A DNA stretch of 64,000 nt from Acidobacteriota bacterium. Its GTDB lineage: Bacteria; Acidobacteriota; Terriglobia; Acidiferrales; UBA7541. The stretch spans positions 1 through 64,000 of the forward strand of contig QHYI01000115.1 of NCBI GenBank assembly GCA_003223245.1, read 5' to 3'. The notes beneath the pieces are model-generated. The model had not been told where the DNA came from. It was given only the letters and a program-made list of their open reading frames with translations, and did not search any database. Of this stretch, positions 40,019 to 48,802 are shown piece after piece (position 1 is the stretch's first letter; every line of letters begins with the position of its first letter). Position numbers and translations under genes: made by a program.

Positions 40019-43000
40019 ATGATGTCCGCCAATTTTTCCGCTCCCTTTATCCGCCGGCCTGTGGCCACGTCTCTGATCACCATTGCGATCGCACTCGCTG
40101 GCGCAGTGGCTTTTCGGCATTTGCCAGTGTCGCCTCTGCCGCAGGTGGACTTTCCCACGATTAGTGTCATGTCGAGTCTGCCAGGAGCGAGCCCCGAGAC
40201 CATGGCTTCCGCCGTCGCCACGCCTCTTGAACGGCAATTCGGCCGCATCGCTGGCGTCACCCAGATGACTTCCTCGAGCAGCCTTGGCCAGACCAACATC
40301 ACTCTGCAATTCGACCTCACGCGCGATATCAACGCCGCCGCTCGCGACGTGCAAGCCTGCATCAACGCCGCGCGCAGCCAGCTTCCCGCGGACCTCCCCG
40401 GCCAGCCTAACTATCGCAAAGTGAACCCGGCGGAGTCGCCGATCCTCATCCTGGCATTAACGTCAACCAATATCCCACCGGCCGAGATTTACGATGCCGC
40501 CGATTCCATCCTTGCGCAGAAGCTCGCCCAGGTGCAGGGAGTGGGGCAAGTGGGAGTCTGGGGAAGCTCCAGCCCTGCCGTCCGGGTAGAGGCGAATCCC
40601 TACAAACTCAATAGCTACGGAATCAGCCTTGAAACCGTGCGCGCATCGCTGCAATCGGCCAACGCGGACCTCGCTAAGGGTTCTCTCTCCGACTCCCAAA
40701 AGACCTGGGACGTCGCCGACACCGATCAGCTCTTTAAGGCTTACGAATACCAGCCCCTCATCGTTGGAGGTACGGGCCATACCGGCGCGCCAGTCCGCCT
40801 GCGCGACATCGCCGAAGTCGTCGATTCCACCGCCGATATTCGCAATCTCGGTCTTTCCGGAGGCCATCGCTCCGTCCTGATGGCCATTTTCCGCCAGCCC
40901 GCCGCGAATATGATCGACACCGCCGACCGCGTGATGGCCCTCCTTCCATATCTTCGCGCCTCGATTTCTCCGTCGCTGCACCTCGCCGTTGCCGTGGACC
41001 GCACCACCACGATCCGCGCGTCTGTGCACGACGTGGAAATCACCCTGATGATTTCCGTTACCCTGGTCATTCTCGTCGTGTTTGCCTTTCTTCGCAGCAC
41101 TTGGGCCACCATCATTCCGAGCGTTGCTGTTCCCCTTTCCCTCATCGGCACCTTCGGGGTGATGTACCTTTGCCGCTACAGCCTCGACAACCTGTCGCTC
41201 ATGGCTCTCACCATCTGCACGGGTTTCGTGGTGGATGATGCCATCGTCGTCATCGAGAACATCACGCGCCACATCGAAAACGGAATGAAGCCTTTCGCTG
41301 CCGCCATGAAGGGCGCCAGCGAAATCGGCTTTACCGTCCTCTCCATGAGCACCTCGCTGGTTGCCGTGTTTATCCCCATCCTCATGATGCCGGGCATTGT
41401 GGGGCGCCTCTTCCGCGAATTCGCCGTGGTTTTGAGTGTGGCCATCGGCGTTTCCCTTTTTGTTTCTCTCACCACCACGCCTATGATGTGTGCGCGCTTC
41501 CTAAAACACGAATCCGGACGCCACAGCTGGATCTACCGGTTCTTTGAACGTGCCTTTAACGGCTTGCTTCATGTTTACGATATTTCCCTGCGGTGGGTTC
41601 TTCGCCGCCAGTTGCTTATTCTCGGAGCGACCTTTGGAACCGCGGTTCTCTGCGCCTACTTGTTCTTTCACGTCAACTCGGGCTTCTTCCCTCAGCAGGA
41701 TACCGGCCGCTTCAGTGGCACCATTCAAGGGGATCAGGATCTCTCCTTCGCCGCGATGCAGCAGAAGATGCGCGCCTTCTCGGACATCGTCTTGAAAGAT
41801 CCCGCGGTTGACACTTTAACGGCGTTCGCCGGTGGCGGGTTCGGGGGCAGCAGCGCGCATATGTTCGGACAGCTCAAGCCTCTCAGCGAGCGCAAAATAA
41901 GCATCGACCAGGTCATCGCGAGAATCCGCAAAGCCACCTCGAAAGTGCCGGGCGCGGCACTTTACCTCCAGGCCGTCCAAGATCTTTCTGTCGGTGGCCG
42001 CGGGAGCGCTGCACAGTATCAATACACCTTGCAGGCCGACAATTTGGAAGATCTCAAGCATTGGGCGCCCATCCTCCAAAAACGCCTCGCAACCATTCCT
42101 GAACTCCGTGACGTGAACTCCGACCAGCAAATGCACGGCTTGCAAAGCTCTCTGGTGGTCGACCGCGACACCGCTTCGAGCCTCGGCGTTTCCATGCAAG
42201 CCATTGATAACACCTTGAACGACGCCTTTGGCCAGCGGCAAGTCTCCAACATCTACAAAGGCCTGAATCAGTACCACGTGGTGCTGGAAGTGATGCCGAG
42301 CGCCCAGCAGAGTCCCGAGGCGCTCAAATCTATTTACGTGCCGAGCTTCCATGGCAAATTGGTTCCCCTCAGCGCGTTTGCGCATTACGAACCGACCAAC
42401 ACCGCGCTCTCCGTGAATCACCAGGGAATCTTCCCGGCCATCACGCTTTCCTTCAATCTCGCGCCGGGCGCATCGCTCGGTCCCGCCGTTCAGCACATTC
42501 TCGACGCCACGCGGCAAAGCGGCATGCCGCCTACCGTCCACGCCACGTTCCAAGGAACGGCCCAGGCCTACCAGGAATCTCGTGCCTCGCAGACCTTTCT
42601 CATCATCACCGCGCTCGTGGCCGTGTATATCGTTCTCGGCATTCTGTACGAGAGTTTCATCCACCCAATCACCATTCTTTCCACCATACCTTCCGCGGGC
42701 ATTGGAGCTATTTTGGCAATTCAGGTCGCGCACACCGACTTGAACATGATTGCGTTGATAGGCATTATCCTGCTGATTGGAATCGTGAAGAAAAACGCGA
42801 TTCTCATGATTGATTTTGCTGTGCAATTGGAGCGCGAAGAGAGCCTTTCGCCCCTGGAGGCCATCTACAAGGCCTGTCTGCTGCGTTTCCGGCCGATTTT
42901 AATGACCACGATGGCCGCATTGTTTGGCGCCTTGCCGCTCGCTCTTGGCACCGGCGTCGGTTCCGAACTGCGCCGGCCGCTGGGCGTCACCATCATTGGC

Positions 43001-43138
43001 GGCCTTATCGTCAGCCAGCTGCTGACGCTTTTCACCACCCCGATTGTTTATATCTACATGGACCGCTTCCAGTCCTGGCTTCGCGGCCTTTTCGGAAGCG
43101 CTCCCGCGCCGGTGCACGCTCCCGCCCATTCCGACTGA
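40019..43138 (+). CDS. RND permease, MdtC-like (system 3, second)
   Basis: 1039-aa RND pump 18 bp after its paralogue. It shares LPQVDFPTISVMSSLPGASP in the first porter domain, [17 protein letters not shown] in helix 4 and [20 protein letters not shown] in helix 10, so both proton-relay sets are intact. Two ATG codons are possible (40019 and 40022). It closes the adaptor-permease-permease operon. A dedicated TolC-like channel is missing; the system 2 channel or a distant one may serve. Confidence 0.94.
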   Translation: MMSANFSAPFIRRPVATSLITIAIALAGAVAFRHLPVSPLPQVDFPTISVMSSLPGASPETMASAVATPLERQFGRIAGVTQMTSSSSLGQTNITLQFDLTRDINAAARDVQACINAARSQLPADLPGQPNYRKVNPAESPILILALTSTNIPPAEIYDAADSILAQKLAQVQGVGQVGVWGSSSPAVRVEANPYKLNSYGISLETVRASLQSANADLAKGSLSDSQKTWDVADTDQLFKAYEYQPLIVGGTGHTGAPVRLRDIAEVVDSTADIRNLGLSGGHRSVLMAIFRQPAANMIDTADRVMALLPYLRASISPSLHLAVAVDRTTTIRASVHDVEITLMISVTLVILVVFAFLRSTWATIIPSVAVPLSLIGTFGVMYLCRYSLDNLSLMALTICTGFVVDDAIVVIENITRHIENGMKPFAAAMKGASEIGFTVLSMSTSLVAVFIPILMMPGIVGRLFREFAVVLSVAIGVSLFVSLTTTPMMCARFLKHESGRHSWIYRFFERAFNGLLHVYDISLRWVLRRQLLILGATFGTAVLCAYLFFHVNSGFFPQQDTGRFSGTIQGDQDLSFAAMQQKMRAFSDIVLKDPAVDTLTAFAGGGFGGSSAHMFGQLKPLSERKISIDQVIARIRKATSKVPGAALYLQAVQDLSVGGRGSAAQYQYTLQADNLEDLKHWAPILQKRLATIPELRDVNSDQQMHGLQSSLVVDRDTASSLGVSMQAIDNTLNDAFGQRQVSNIYKGLNQYHVVLEVMPSAQQSPEALKSIYVPSFHGKLVPLSAFAHYEPTNTALSVNHQGIFPAITLSFNLAPGASLGPAVQHILDATRQSGMPPTVHATFQGTAQAYQESRASQTFLIITALVAVYIVLGILYESFIHPITILSTIPSAGIGAILAIQVAHTDLNMIALIGIILLIGIVKKNAILMIDFAVQLEREESLSPLEAIYKACLLRFRPILMTTMAALFGALPLALGTGVGSELRRPLGVTIIGGLIVSQLLTLFTTPIVYIYMDRFQSWLRGLFGSAPAPVHAPAHSD

Positions 43139-43303
43139 CGCGGGTAGCTCACAGGGCCCCCTTTGTCATCCCCAGCGGAGCAGGCCGGCTTGTTTCTGCG
43201 CTCGCGAATCGAGCGTCGGCCTGCAAGGCGGGATCCTGGCTGGATCGCCTCGTGCCTCATTTTCGAGTTTCGAATTTCCATTTTCAATCTTCCATTTTCG
43301 AAA

Positions 43304-44263
43304 TCACGAGCTGCCGATCAGCCATCCCGTCAGAAATACCAGCACGCCGCCCACGACCACCTGAAACGTCGCTTGCAGGAATGGGGTATCCATGTATTTG
43401 TGCCGTACGTAGCTGATCACGCAAAGCTCCACCGCCACGACCGCCGCGGCCACCAGCGTGGCTACGCGAAAACTGGAGATTAGGAACGGAAGCGTGTGGC
43501 CGATGCCGCCCATCGTGGTCATGAAGCCGGTCACCCCGCCGCGCAGCCACGGCGAGCCGCGTCCCGTGAGCGAACCGTCGTCGGAGAGGCCCTCGGAGAA
43601 CGCCATTGAAATGCCTGCTCCAATCGACGCCGCCAGCCCCACGAGAAACGCATCCCAGCTGTGTTTCGTGGCAAACGCTGCCGCAAACAACGGCGCCAGC
43701 GTCGATACGGAGCCGTCCATCAGCCCCGCAAGACCCGGCTGCACCACTTGCAGTAAAAACAGCTTGCGGTGCGATTCTTCTTCCTGTGCTTTCGCGCTCG
43801 ACGTCAGATGCTTTTCTTCCAGTTCGCCTGCCACCTGCGTGTGCTTGCGCTCCTCGTCGGCAAGCTGGTTCAGCAATTCGCGCGTGGAGGCGTCGCTGGT
43901 CCGGCTCGCCGCTTTGTGATAGAAGCGCTGCGCCTCCAACTCCATCACTTCGGCTTGCCTTCGCGCGGCCTTCACGCCCAGCGGCCGCACCAGCCATACC
44001 GGCCGCCGCTGGAGAAATCCTTTTACGTTCTCCCGCCGGATCAGCGGAATGTGCTCGCCAAAGCGCTGCCGGAACATGGCAATCAGCCGGTCGCGATGCA
44101 CCGCCTCTTCTTTGCGCATGTCCTCGAACATTTCCGCCGTCGAGGGATACTCTTCGCGCAGCGCATCGGCAAAATCGCCATAAATGCGCCCATCTTCTTC
44201 TTCCGCGCCGATGGCGATGGCCAAAATCTCTTTTTCCGTCAGGTCTTTGAATTTCTTGAGCAT
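43304..44263 (-). CDS. Ferritin-like domain fused to VIT1/CCC1 iron transporter (MbfA/Er-VIT1 type)
   Basis: 319-aa fusion. The N-terminal half is a rubrerythrin/ferritin-like four-helix domain with acidic iron-ligand clusters (GAEEEDGRIYGDFADALREE; FEDMRKEEAVHRDRLI; MELEAQRFYHKAA; LADEERKHTQVAGELEEKH). The C-terminal half is a VIT1/CCC1 transporter with about five helices (PGLAGLMDGSVSTLAPLFAA; GLAASIGAGISMAFSEGLSD). Characterised MbfA proteins export iron and confer iron and peroxide tolerance (known). Start ATG 44263 has GAGGAAGAGG upstream on the minus strand; the frame is open to 44293. Confidence 0.92.
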   Translation of the reverse strand: MLKKFKDLTEKEILAIAIGAEEEDGRIYGDFADALREEYPSTAEMFEDMRKEEAVHRDRLIAMFRQRFGEHIPLIRRENVKGFLQRRPVWLVRPLGVKAARRQAEVMELEAQRFYHKAASRTSDASTRELLNQLADEERKHTQVAGELEEKHLTSSAKAQEEESHRKLFLLQVVQPGLAGLMDGSVSTLAPLFAAAFATKHSWDAFLVGLAASIGAGISMAFSEGLSDDGSLTGRGSPWLRGGVTGFMTTMGGIGHTLPFLISSFRVATLVAAAVVAVELCVISYVRHKYMDTPFLQATFQVVVGGVLVFLTGWLIGSS

Positions 44264-44279
44264 CGTCCTCTTCCTCAGT

Positions 44280-44308
44280 GCCTGTAGAGGCAAGGTTCAG
44301 CCCGGCAT
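44280..44308 (+). repeat. Interspersed palindromic repeat, copy 5
   Basis: CCTGTAGAGGCAAGGTTCAG then CCCGGC; the same TGTAGAGG prefix and AGCCCGG ending as copies 6 and 7. Confidence 0.5.
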
Positions 44309-44430
44309 CTTCTCCCGTGTGGTGGCGGGTCTTTTACACCCGTTCTTTTGCGGTTCGCTTCCTGGAGCGCCGGGCGGAATTTATCCCCACGCAGTCGGGA
44401 GCCCGGCATCTTCGCTTGTTCCTCAATCCC

Positions 44431-44458
44431 CTGTAGAGGCCGGGCTTTCCGCTCGGCT
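44431..44458 (+). repeat. Interspersed palindromic repeat, copy 6
   Basis: CTGTAGAGGCCGGGCTTTCC then GCTCGGCT; pairs a GCCGGGC arm with a diverged GCTCGGC arm. Confidence 0.55.
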
Positions 44459-44674
44459 CTTTTCCCCGATTTGAGGAGAAAGAATCGCACAAAGGGCCGG
44501 GAGAAGTCACCTGTGAGCCCCGGTCATTCTGAGCGCAGCGAAGAGTCTCTCTTCGCCGCTTCGGGCGCCGTAGGCGTGCCACACGCTAGCCGGGCCCGTC
44601 AGGGCCCGAGTAACTTTGTACGAACATACGGTTCATCTTTTTCCTGCGGGAAGGAAATCCCTGGCTAATATTTC

Positions 44675-44692
44675 CCTATAGGCCCCTATAGG
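44675..44692 (+). promoter_or_regulatory. Twin CCTATAGG palindromes, candidate operator
   Basis: Two identical perfect 8-bp palindromes, CCTATAGG at 44675-44682 and 44685-44692, repeat with a period of exactly 10 bp, one helical turn. They lie 56-73 bp before the GTG start of the membrane PilZ protein. Repeated palindromes on one DNA face are typical of cooperative repressor sites (inference); the binding protein is unknown. Confidence 0.5.
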
Positions 44693-44747
44693 ACTCTTGC
44701 GTCTTTTGAACTTTTCACGGGCGAACTTGTGCGGCTTGGGAGGTCGT

Positions 44748-45653
44748 GTGACGTTTTCAGATTACAAACTGGAGCGGGTCGGATTCGGCTTGATTCTGTG
44801 TATTGCTCTGCTGATGTTCTTTCAACCGCTCGTTAGACTGCACGGGCACAATGGCAGCCAAAGCATCAACGCTATAAACGTTCGCTATGAGCTGTCGCAA
44901 CTCCAGTCGAATCTGCGCGTTTTGGCGACTATTAACTATCCGTCGGATAGCGGTGCATCCCTCGTTTCTGAGGCAGGAGCGCCCGTGGCGGCCAAGCCTG
45001 TGCCGATACCTTTTAGCTTAAGGGCGGCGTCGCTGGTTCAGTGGTTTGTTTTCGGCGCTCTGGGTTTCTGTTTATTGGCGCTGTTCGGTCATTTTTTCTT
45101 TAAAAAGGCGGTTGCCATACTTAGCTTAGTAGGAGGTTGTGCGGGCGCTATTGCCGTTCTGCACGTGATGCTGATGGGCTCCGACCTCCGCTCCTGGACC
45201 GAAATATTAGTGAACACCGCGCTGCTTTCCCCAGAGGATCCCAGCGGGGCGATCAGGATGGCGAGTGCGTTTCTCGTAAGTCCGGCGTTTGGATTATACG
45301 CGCTGACCGCCTGTTTGTTTTTGGTGCCCATTCTTTCGTTTTCCCGCGCCATCCCGCGCGTAAGGTCCGTTGCCCGGGGTGAACAAAGGATCAGTCGCTC
45401 ACAGCCCATCTCTCTTCGTCCCGTTAATTCACGGTACCCTGAGGAGAATTGCCGGTCTTTAAACGTGTCAGAAGGCGGTCTGCTCCTTGAAACCTCGTTG
45501 AACCACTATTATGTAGGGATGGAAATCTACTTGACGCGCAATGCCCATGCGGCGGGCCCGGCAAACGCCGAAGAGCATGGTTCGGTGGTGCGCGTGCAAA
45601 AGACGCAGAAGGGCGGGTGCCGCATTGCCATACGCATTATTCCCGACGTTTAG
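44748..45653 (+). CDS. Polytopic membrane protein with C-terminal PilZ domain
   Basis: 301-aa protein with about four membrane helices (near VGFGLILCIALLMFFQPLV; VQWFVFGALGFCLLALFGHF; AVAILSLVGGCAGAIAVLHV; GLYALTACLFLVPILSF) and a C-terminal cytoplasmic PilZ-like domain, with SRYPEENCRSLNVSEGGLLL at about residue 246, matching the N-x-S-x-x-G part of the c-di-GMP motif. The preceding RxxxR element is only loosely present, so c-di-GMP binding is uncertain. GTG 44748 is chosen for the upstream GGGAGG; TTG 44697 would add 17 residues. Confidence 0.7.
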   Translation: MTFSDYKLERVGFGLILCIALLMFFQPLVRLHGHNGSQSINAINVRYELSQLQSNLRVLATINYPSDSGASLVSEAGAPVAAKPVPIPFSLRAASLVQWFVFGALGFCLLALFGHFFFKKAVAILSLVGGCAGAIAVLHVMLMGSDLRSWTEILVNTALLSPEDPSGAIRMASAFLVSPAFGLYALTACLFLVPILSFSRAIPRVRSVARGEQRISRSQPISLRPVNSRYPEENCRSLNVSEGGLLLETSLNHYYVGMEIYLTRNAHAAGPANAEEHGSVVRVQKTQKGGCRIAIRIIPDV

Positions 45654-46109
45654 CCCGATGCGTCCACACACATATCAAAACCGAGCTTAAGCATGTACCC
45701 AAGGGGATTTCATGCTCTCTTTTCATAAGCCCTGCTGTCCGGAAATCGGAAAGGTTCACCTCCAGAGCCAACTTCTCTTCACGTCAGCCCGGCCCCACGG
45801 CTAGGCTAACTGTAGAGGCCGTGCTTTTAGCCCGTCTCTTCCAGAGCGCCGTATGCGCGACACAGCTCTCTCACTTTCTCTTCGATTTTCCAATTTCGAT
45901 TTTCGCCGCCGAGCCGAGCGAAAAAGGCCGAGAGAAGCACCTACGATTGACCTAATTCCGCCCGTGCGATTTGCGAGTTCCCGAGACGGCAAAGCGTGGA
46001 AATTGTTGTCCTTGACTTTTGGTCGTGCCAGCCGGAACATGTGGTGACCGCGTATCGATCCTCTCTAGAGGTTCTAGTCGCCCACACAACTTGGGAAAAG
46101 GAGTTCGCC
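45654..46109. other. Intergenic region, repeats only
   Basis: No supported gene. It has repeat copy 7 (45810-45838), an AT-rich TTCGATTTTCCAATTTCGAT tract near 45879, similar to one near 43262, and TTGACT at about 46013 as a possible -35 element with a poor -10. Confidence 0.45.
45810..45838 (+). repeat. Interspersed palindromic repeat, copy 7
   Basis: CTGTAGAGGCCGTGCTTTTA then GCCCGTCTC; nearest to copy 6. Confidence 0.5.
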
Positions 46110-46295
46110 ATGGCGCTTTCCAACTCCAAAGCCCTCCGCTGGCTTTTGCGCGGACTCATTTTTTTGCTACCTGTCCCCGTCTCGGCGATCCGCAACCGCT
46201 CCAGCGCCAAATTCAGTTCCGTCTCCGCTTTACGTTTTGAAGGGCTCGCTTTGCTGGGGGCGAGCCGGCATCTGCGAGAAGGAGAAAACCGATGA
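46110..46295 (+). CDS. Small ORF coupled to the acetate transporter, 61 aa
   Basis: Starts MALSNSKALRWLLRGLIFLL with AAAGGAG eight bases upstream, and its stop TGA overlaps the ATG of the next gene as ATGA (46292-46295). The N-terminal stretch LRWLLRGLIFLLPVPVSAI could be a signal or a membrane segment; the rest has no recognised motif. The good ribosome site and exact overlap suggest a leader peptide or coupled small protein, but random open frame is possible. Confidence 0.45.
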   Translation: MALSNSKALRWLLRGLIFLLPVPVSAIRNRSSAKFSSVSALRFEGLALLGASRHLREGENR

Positions 46296-46882
46296 CCACA
46301 GAAGCGTCCGCAAAAACTTCGAACCCTGCTCCGCTCGGGTTAGCAGGATTCGGGCTCACAACCGTAGTATTGAGCTGCATCAATGCGGGTCTGTTTCCTT
46401 CTGAGGCCGCGCCCGTTGTCGTGCCACTTGCGTTTGCCTACGGGGGGCTAGCCCAGATAATCGCCGGGATTATGGAGTACAGGCAAGGAAACACCTTCGG
46501 CACGGTGGCTTTCATATCGTACGGGACTTTCTGGTGGTGGTACGCGTTTCTACTATGGAGTATTGGTGCGGGATGGATCAAGCCGCCACACTCGTCGGGC
46601 ATCGGTTTGACGCTGCTCATGTGGGGGGTCTTCACATTTTATATGTGGATTTCGACATTTCGAATAAACATGGCACTCTGGCTTATCTTTCTTACTCTTT
46701 GGATCGCCTTCTTCCTGCTGGCAGGCGGCGATCTGGGCATGGGAGCGGGCTGGCGTCATGCGGGCGGCTGGGACGGGATCCTGTGTGGAATCCTAGCGCT
46801 GTATTTGTCTTTCGCCGAGGTCACGAATGCGGTGGCAGGCCGGGCGGCTATCCCGACCGGAGGCCCGATCATGAAGGGCTGA
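46292..46882 (+). CDS. Acetate uptake transporter, SatP/GPR1/FUN34/YaaH family
   Basis: 196-aa inner-membrane protein with six helices that transports acetate or succinate with protons (known for E. coli SatP). The family signature NPAPLGLAGFGLTTVVLS (residues 10-27) is present at the N-terminus, followed by FAYGGLAQIIAGIMEYRQGN with the conserved G-x-x-Q and E residues, GTVAFISYGTFWWWYAFLL, and a conserved C-terminal helix. GAGAAGGAG lies upstream of ATG 46292. It is preceded by the coupled small ORF and not adjacent to acetate metabolism genes. Confidence 0.92.
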   Translation: MTTEASAKTSNPAPLGLAGFGLTTVVLSCINAGLFPSEAAPVVVPLAFAYGGLAQIIAGIMEYRQGNTFGTVAFISYGTFWWWYAFLLWSIGAGWIKPPHSSGIGLTLLMWGVFTFYMWISTFRINMALWLIFLTLWIAFFLLAGGDLGMGAGWRHAGGWDGILCGILALYLSFAEVTNAVAGRAAIPTGGPIMKG

Positions 46883-47338
46883 AGAAAAGCAAGGCTTGAG
46901 CACTAACAAATGCAAAAATCCCGAGCGGCCATAGGCGCGCCTCGACTTGTCGCCGTGCCGGCGACTTTGCGCGAGCCCCTGACTTGGAAGGACGCCGCGT
47001 AACCTATTACACAAAAAGGCGTTAACTGTTTCTAAAACGATCTCAGACTCGAAGGGTGCTTCCCCCTTGTTCCACTCCCATTCACGTACTCCAATTTGGG
47101 ACTTTCTCCTTTTTTTCGTCAATTTTCCCCATTTGGTCCTCAATTTTTCCTCATAGCCCGCTTTCCTTTTCTGGTACCCCCGTACTACCATTTGGTTGCG
47201 GGGCCCTACTCCTTTCTGAGTACGTTCTCGCTATCGTTTTTGCGTCGCCAACGAAATAGACTTGACTTGGATAAGCAGGCAAAGTCCGTCTGGAAAGTCG
47301 GCCGCGCAATAGCGTCCCACTTTGAGCTAGTGCGTGAA
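46883..47338. other. Intergenic region with pyrimidine-rich tract
   Basis: No gene supported. The plus strand from about 47055 to 47200 is strongly pyrimidine-rich (TTTCTCCTTTTTTTCGTC type), unlike other spacers here. The open frame from 47096 is read as an upstream extension of the PilZ gene, not as coding. Confidence 0.4.
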
Positions 47339-47731
47339 ATGATGAACAAGAAACCCGAAACACAGACAGCCCCTAAATCGCCGACTACCCAAACGGAGCG
47401 CCGCGGCAATCGTCGCTGCCACATCACCCAACTGATGAGGATCCGGCCCTCGGACCCCAAGAAACCGCAGTTTGAGGACTTGCGCGGCTCGATGAGCGTG
47501 TCTCGCTCGGGCGTCTATTTTCAAACCAGTGAACCCGGCTATGAGGTAGGATTGCGGCTTTTCGTGACCATGCCCTACTCGAACGATCCTGCCTCGTTGA
47601 ATCGCGAGTATTTGGCCGAGGTCGTGCGCCGGGACGTTTTGCCCACCGGTATGTTTGGCATCGGGATCAAGATCCTAATGGAGATGGGGGTTCAACATTC
47701 TTACAATTTCGGCGCCAGCACGCCTTTTTAG
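47339..47731 (+). CDS. PilZ-domain protein
   Basis: 130-aa cytoplasmic protein. The N-terminus is polar (MMNKKPETQTAPKSPTTQTE) followed by ERRGNRRCHITQLMRI, an R-x-x-x-R-type c-di-GMP motif, then FEDLRGSMSVSRSGVYFQTS, where the D/N-x-S-x-x-G element appears as SVSRSG. A VLPTGMFGIGIKIL segment near the end matches the closing strands. Probably a c-di-GMP receptor, but the motif is imperfect. ATG codons at 47339 and 47342; no strong ribosome site. Confidence 0.7.
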   Translation: MMNKKPETQTAPKSPTTQTERRGNRRCHITQLMRIRPSDPKKPQFEDLRGSMSVSRSGVYFQTSEPGYEVGLRLFVTMPYSNDPASLNREYLAEVVRRDVLPTGMFGIGIKILMEMGVQHSYNFGASTPF

Positions 47732-47893
47732 ATGGACCAACGAGAGCGCGGGGAGCGCCGTGTCGCGCACAGCACACGGGGAACCAACAGCAGACCGTTG
47801 ACAGATCTCAGTCTACGCGCGAATTAAGGTCGAACGCAGAAGATCAAAAGAGATTCAAAGAGTTGGTTCCGATTCCTATCTTGGAAACAAGAG

Positions 47894-47921
47894 CGGGCGT
47901 CCCTGGTACTTGGGACGCCCG
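47894..47921. terminator. Bidirectional hairpin terminator
   Basis: CGGGCGTCCC at 47894-47903 pairs perfectly with GGGACGCCCG at 47912-47921 around an 8-base loop. On the plus strand TCCTTGTGTTT follows and on the minus strand CTCTTGTTTCC follows. It sits between the PilZ gene and the stop of the convergent TPR gene, so it may serve both. Confidence 0.6.
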
Positions 47922-47950
47922 TCCTTGTGTTTGGGGGTGGAGAGAACTCG

Positions 47951-48415
47951 TTACGATGTCTGTCCGAACAACCGCATCGTGCGATGCCGCAGCATCCCGA
48001 GTTGCCGGTTCAAGGGGTGCCTGCGAGAGAGAAAGCTCAAAACCGGGGCGCGCCGTTGCGTGAGCTTGTTGATGGCGATGGTCAGGCGCACGTCGCGTCG
48101 CGCAAATTTCAAACCTGATTCCAGAGCTTCCCTGGCATCTTCGCGTCTTCCCGCTGCCGCATAAACTTCCGCCAGATTCAAATAGAGTTGCGCTTGATTC
48201 CGCTTCATGCGCACAGCGGAGTCGCAGAGCCGCTCGGCTTCACCCCATTTCCCTTCCGAGCGCGCCAGAACCACGCCCAGATAGGACATGTAGTAGGGGT
48301 TGTTCTTCTCGAGTTCTACGGCGCGGCGCATGTGGGCAAGGGCCTTGTCCGCATGCTTGTCGCGCAGGAAGGTTAGTCCGGTCTTGAACTCGCGAAAAGC
48401 TTCCGTATCCATCAT
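47951..48415 (-). CDS. Tetratricopeptide-repeat protein
   Basis: 154-aa soluble protein with about three TPR units: FKTGLTFLRDKHADKALAHM (residues about 10-29), NPYYMSYLGVVLARSEGKWG (39-58) and AQLYLNLAEVYAAAGRREDA (75-94). The C-terminal part is very basic (RRAPVLSFLSRRHPLNRQLG). A protein-protein adaptor role is likely; partner unknown. ATG codons at 48415 and 48412. Confidence 0.78.
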   Translation of the reverse strand: MMDTEAFREFKTGLTFLRDKHADKALAHMRRAVELEKNNPYYMSYLGVVLARSEGKWGEAERLCDSAVRMKRNQAQLYLNLAEVYAAAGRREDAREALESGLKFARRDVRLTIAINKLTQRRAPVLSFLSRRHPLNRQLGMLRHRTMRLFGQTS

Positions 48416-48802
48416 GGTCTCACCTCATCGCCCCGGGCGATTCGGGGTTGTAGAAAATTGGATTTCCAGGAATGGGAATGATCCCCGCGCAGCGCAGAGG
48501 GCAAGCACGCCAACCACAATTCAGAAGCTTCAAAAGAAATGTTCCGCGAAGCCAGGGCACCTGCGGAACGGCCAAACACGACGGTTGCGAGAAAGGTTCC
48601 CATTTCCCAGTCATTTTGCAACGTACACGATGTCTTACGGAGAATCTACTGAACGGGAGGACAGTCTTGGTCCAGCGGCACCGCCGTTGTAAGGGAAGCG
48701 CGGGGGACAGGTAGTACTTTGTGGGACTTCGGTTCCAGGTGAAGCTTACTTTCTGGGGAGTCCTCAAATACTGTTTCTGCTCTGCAGGGTAATCCGGTTG
48801 GG
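48416..48802. other. Intergenic region
   Basis: No gene recognised. An inverted repeat GTTCCGC (48541-48547) and GCGGAAC (48563-48569) with a 15-base spacer is the only structure noted. Confidence 0.4.

Larger units (their letters stand above)
44264..44747. other. Intergenic region rich in interspersed repeats
   Basis: No gene. It contains two copies of the TGTAGAGG repeat (44280 and 44431), two copies of AGCCCGGCATCTTC (about 44299 and 44400), a GTCATTCTGAGCGCAGCGAA element at about 44523, a type of short repeat known from many soil-bacterial genomes, and the paired CCTATAGG operator-like sites (44675-44692). Confidence 0.55.

Noticed and set aside
47732-47827. 31-codon ORF directly after the PilZ gene (MDQRERGERRVAHSTRG)
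   Set aside because: Starts like a PilZ N-terminus but is too short and has no ribosome site; might be a relic of a duplicated PilZ gene.
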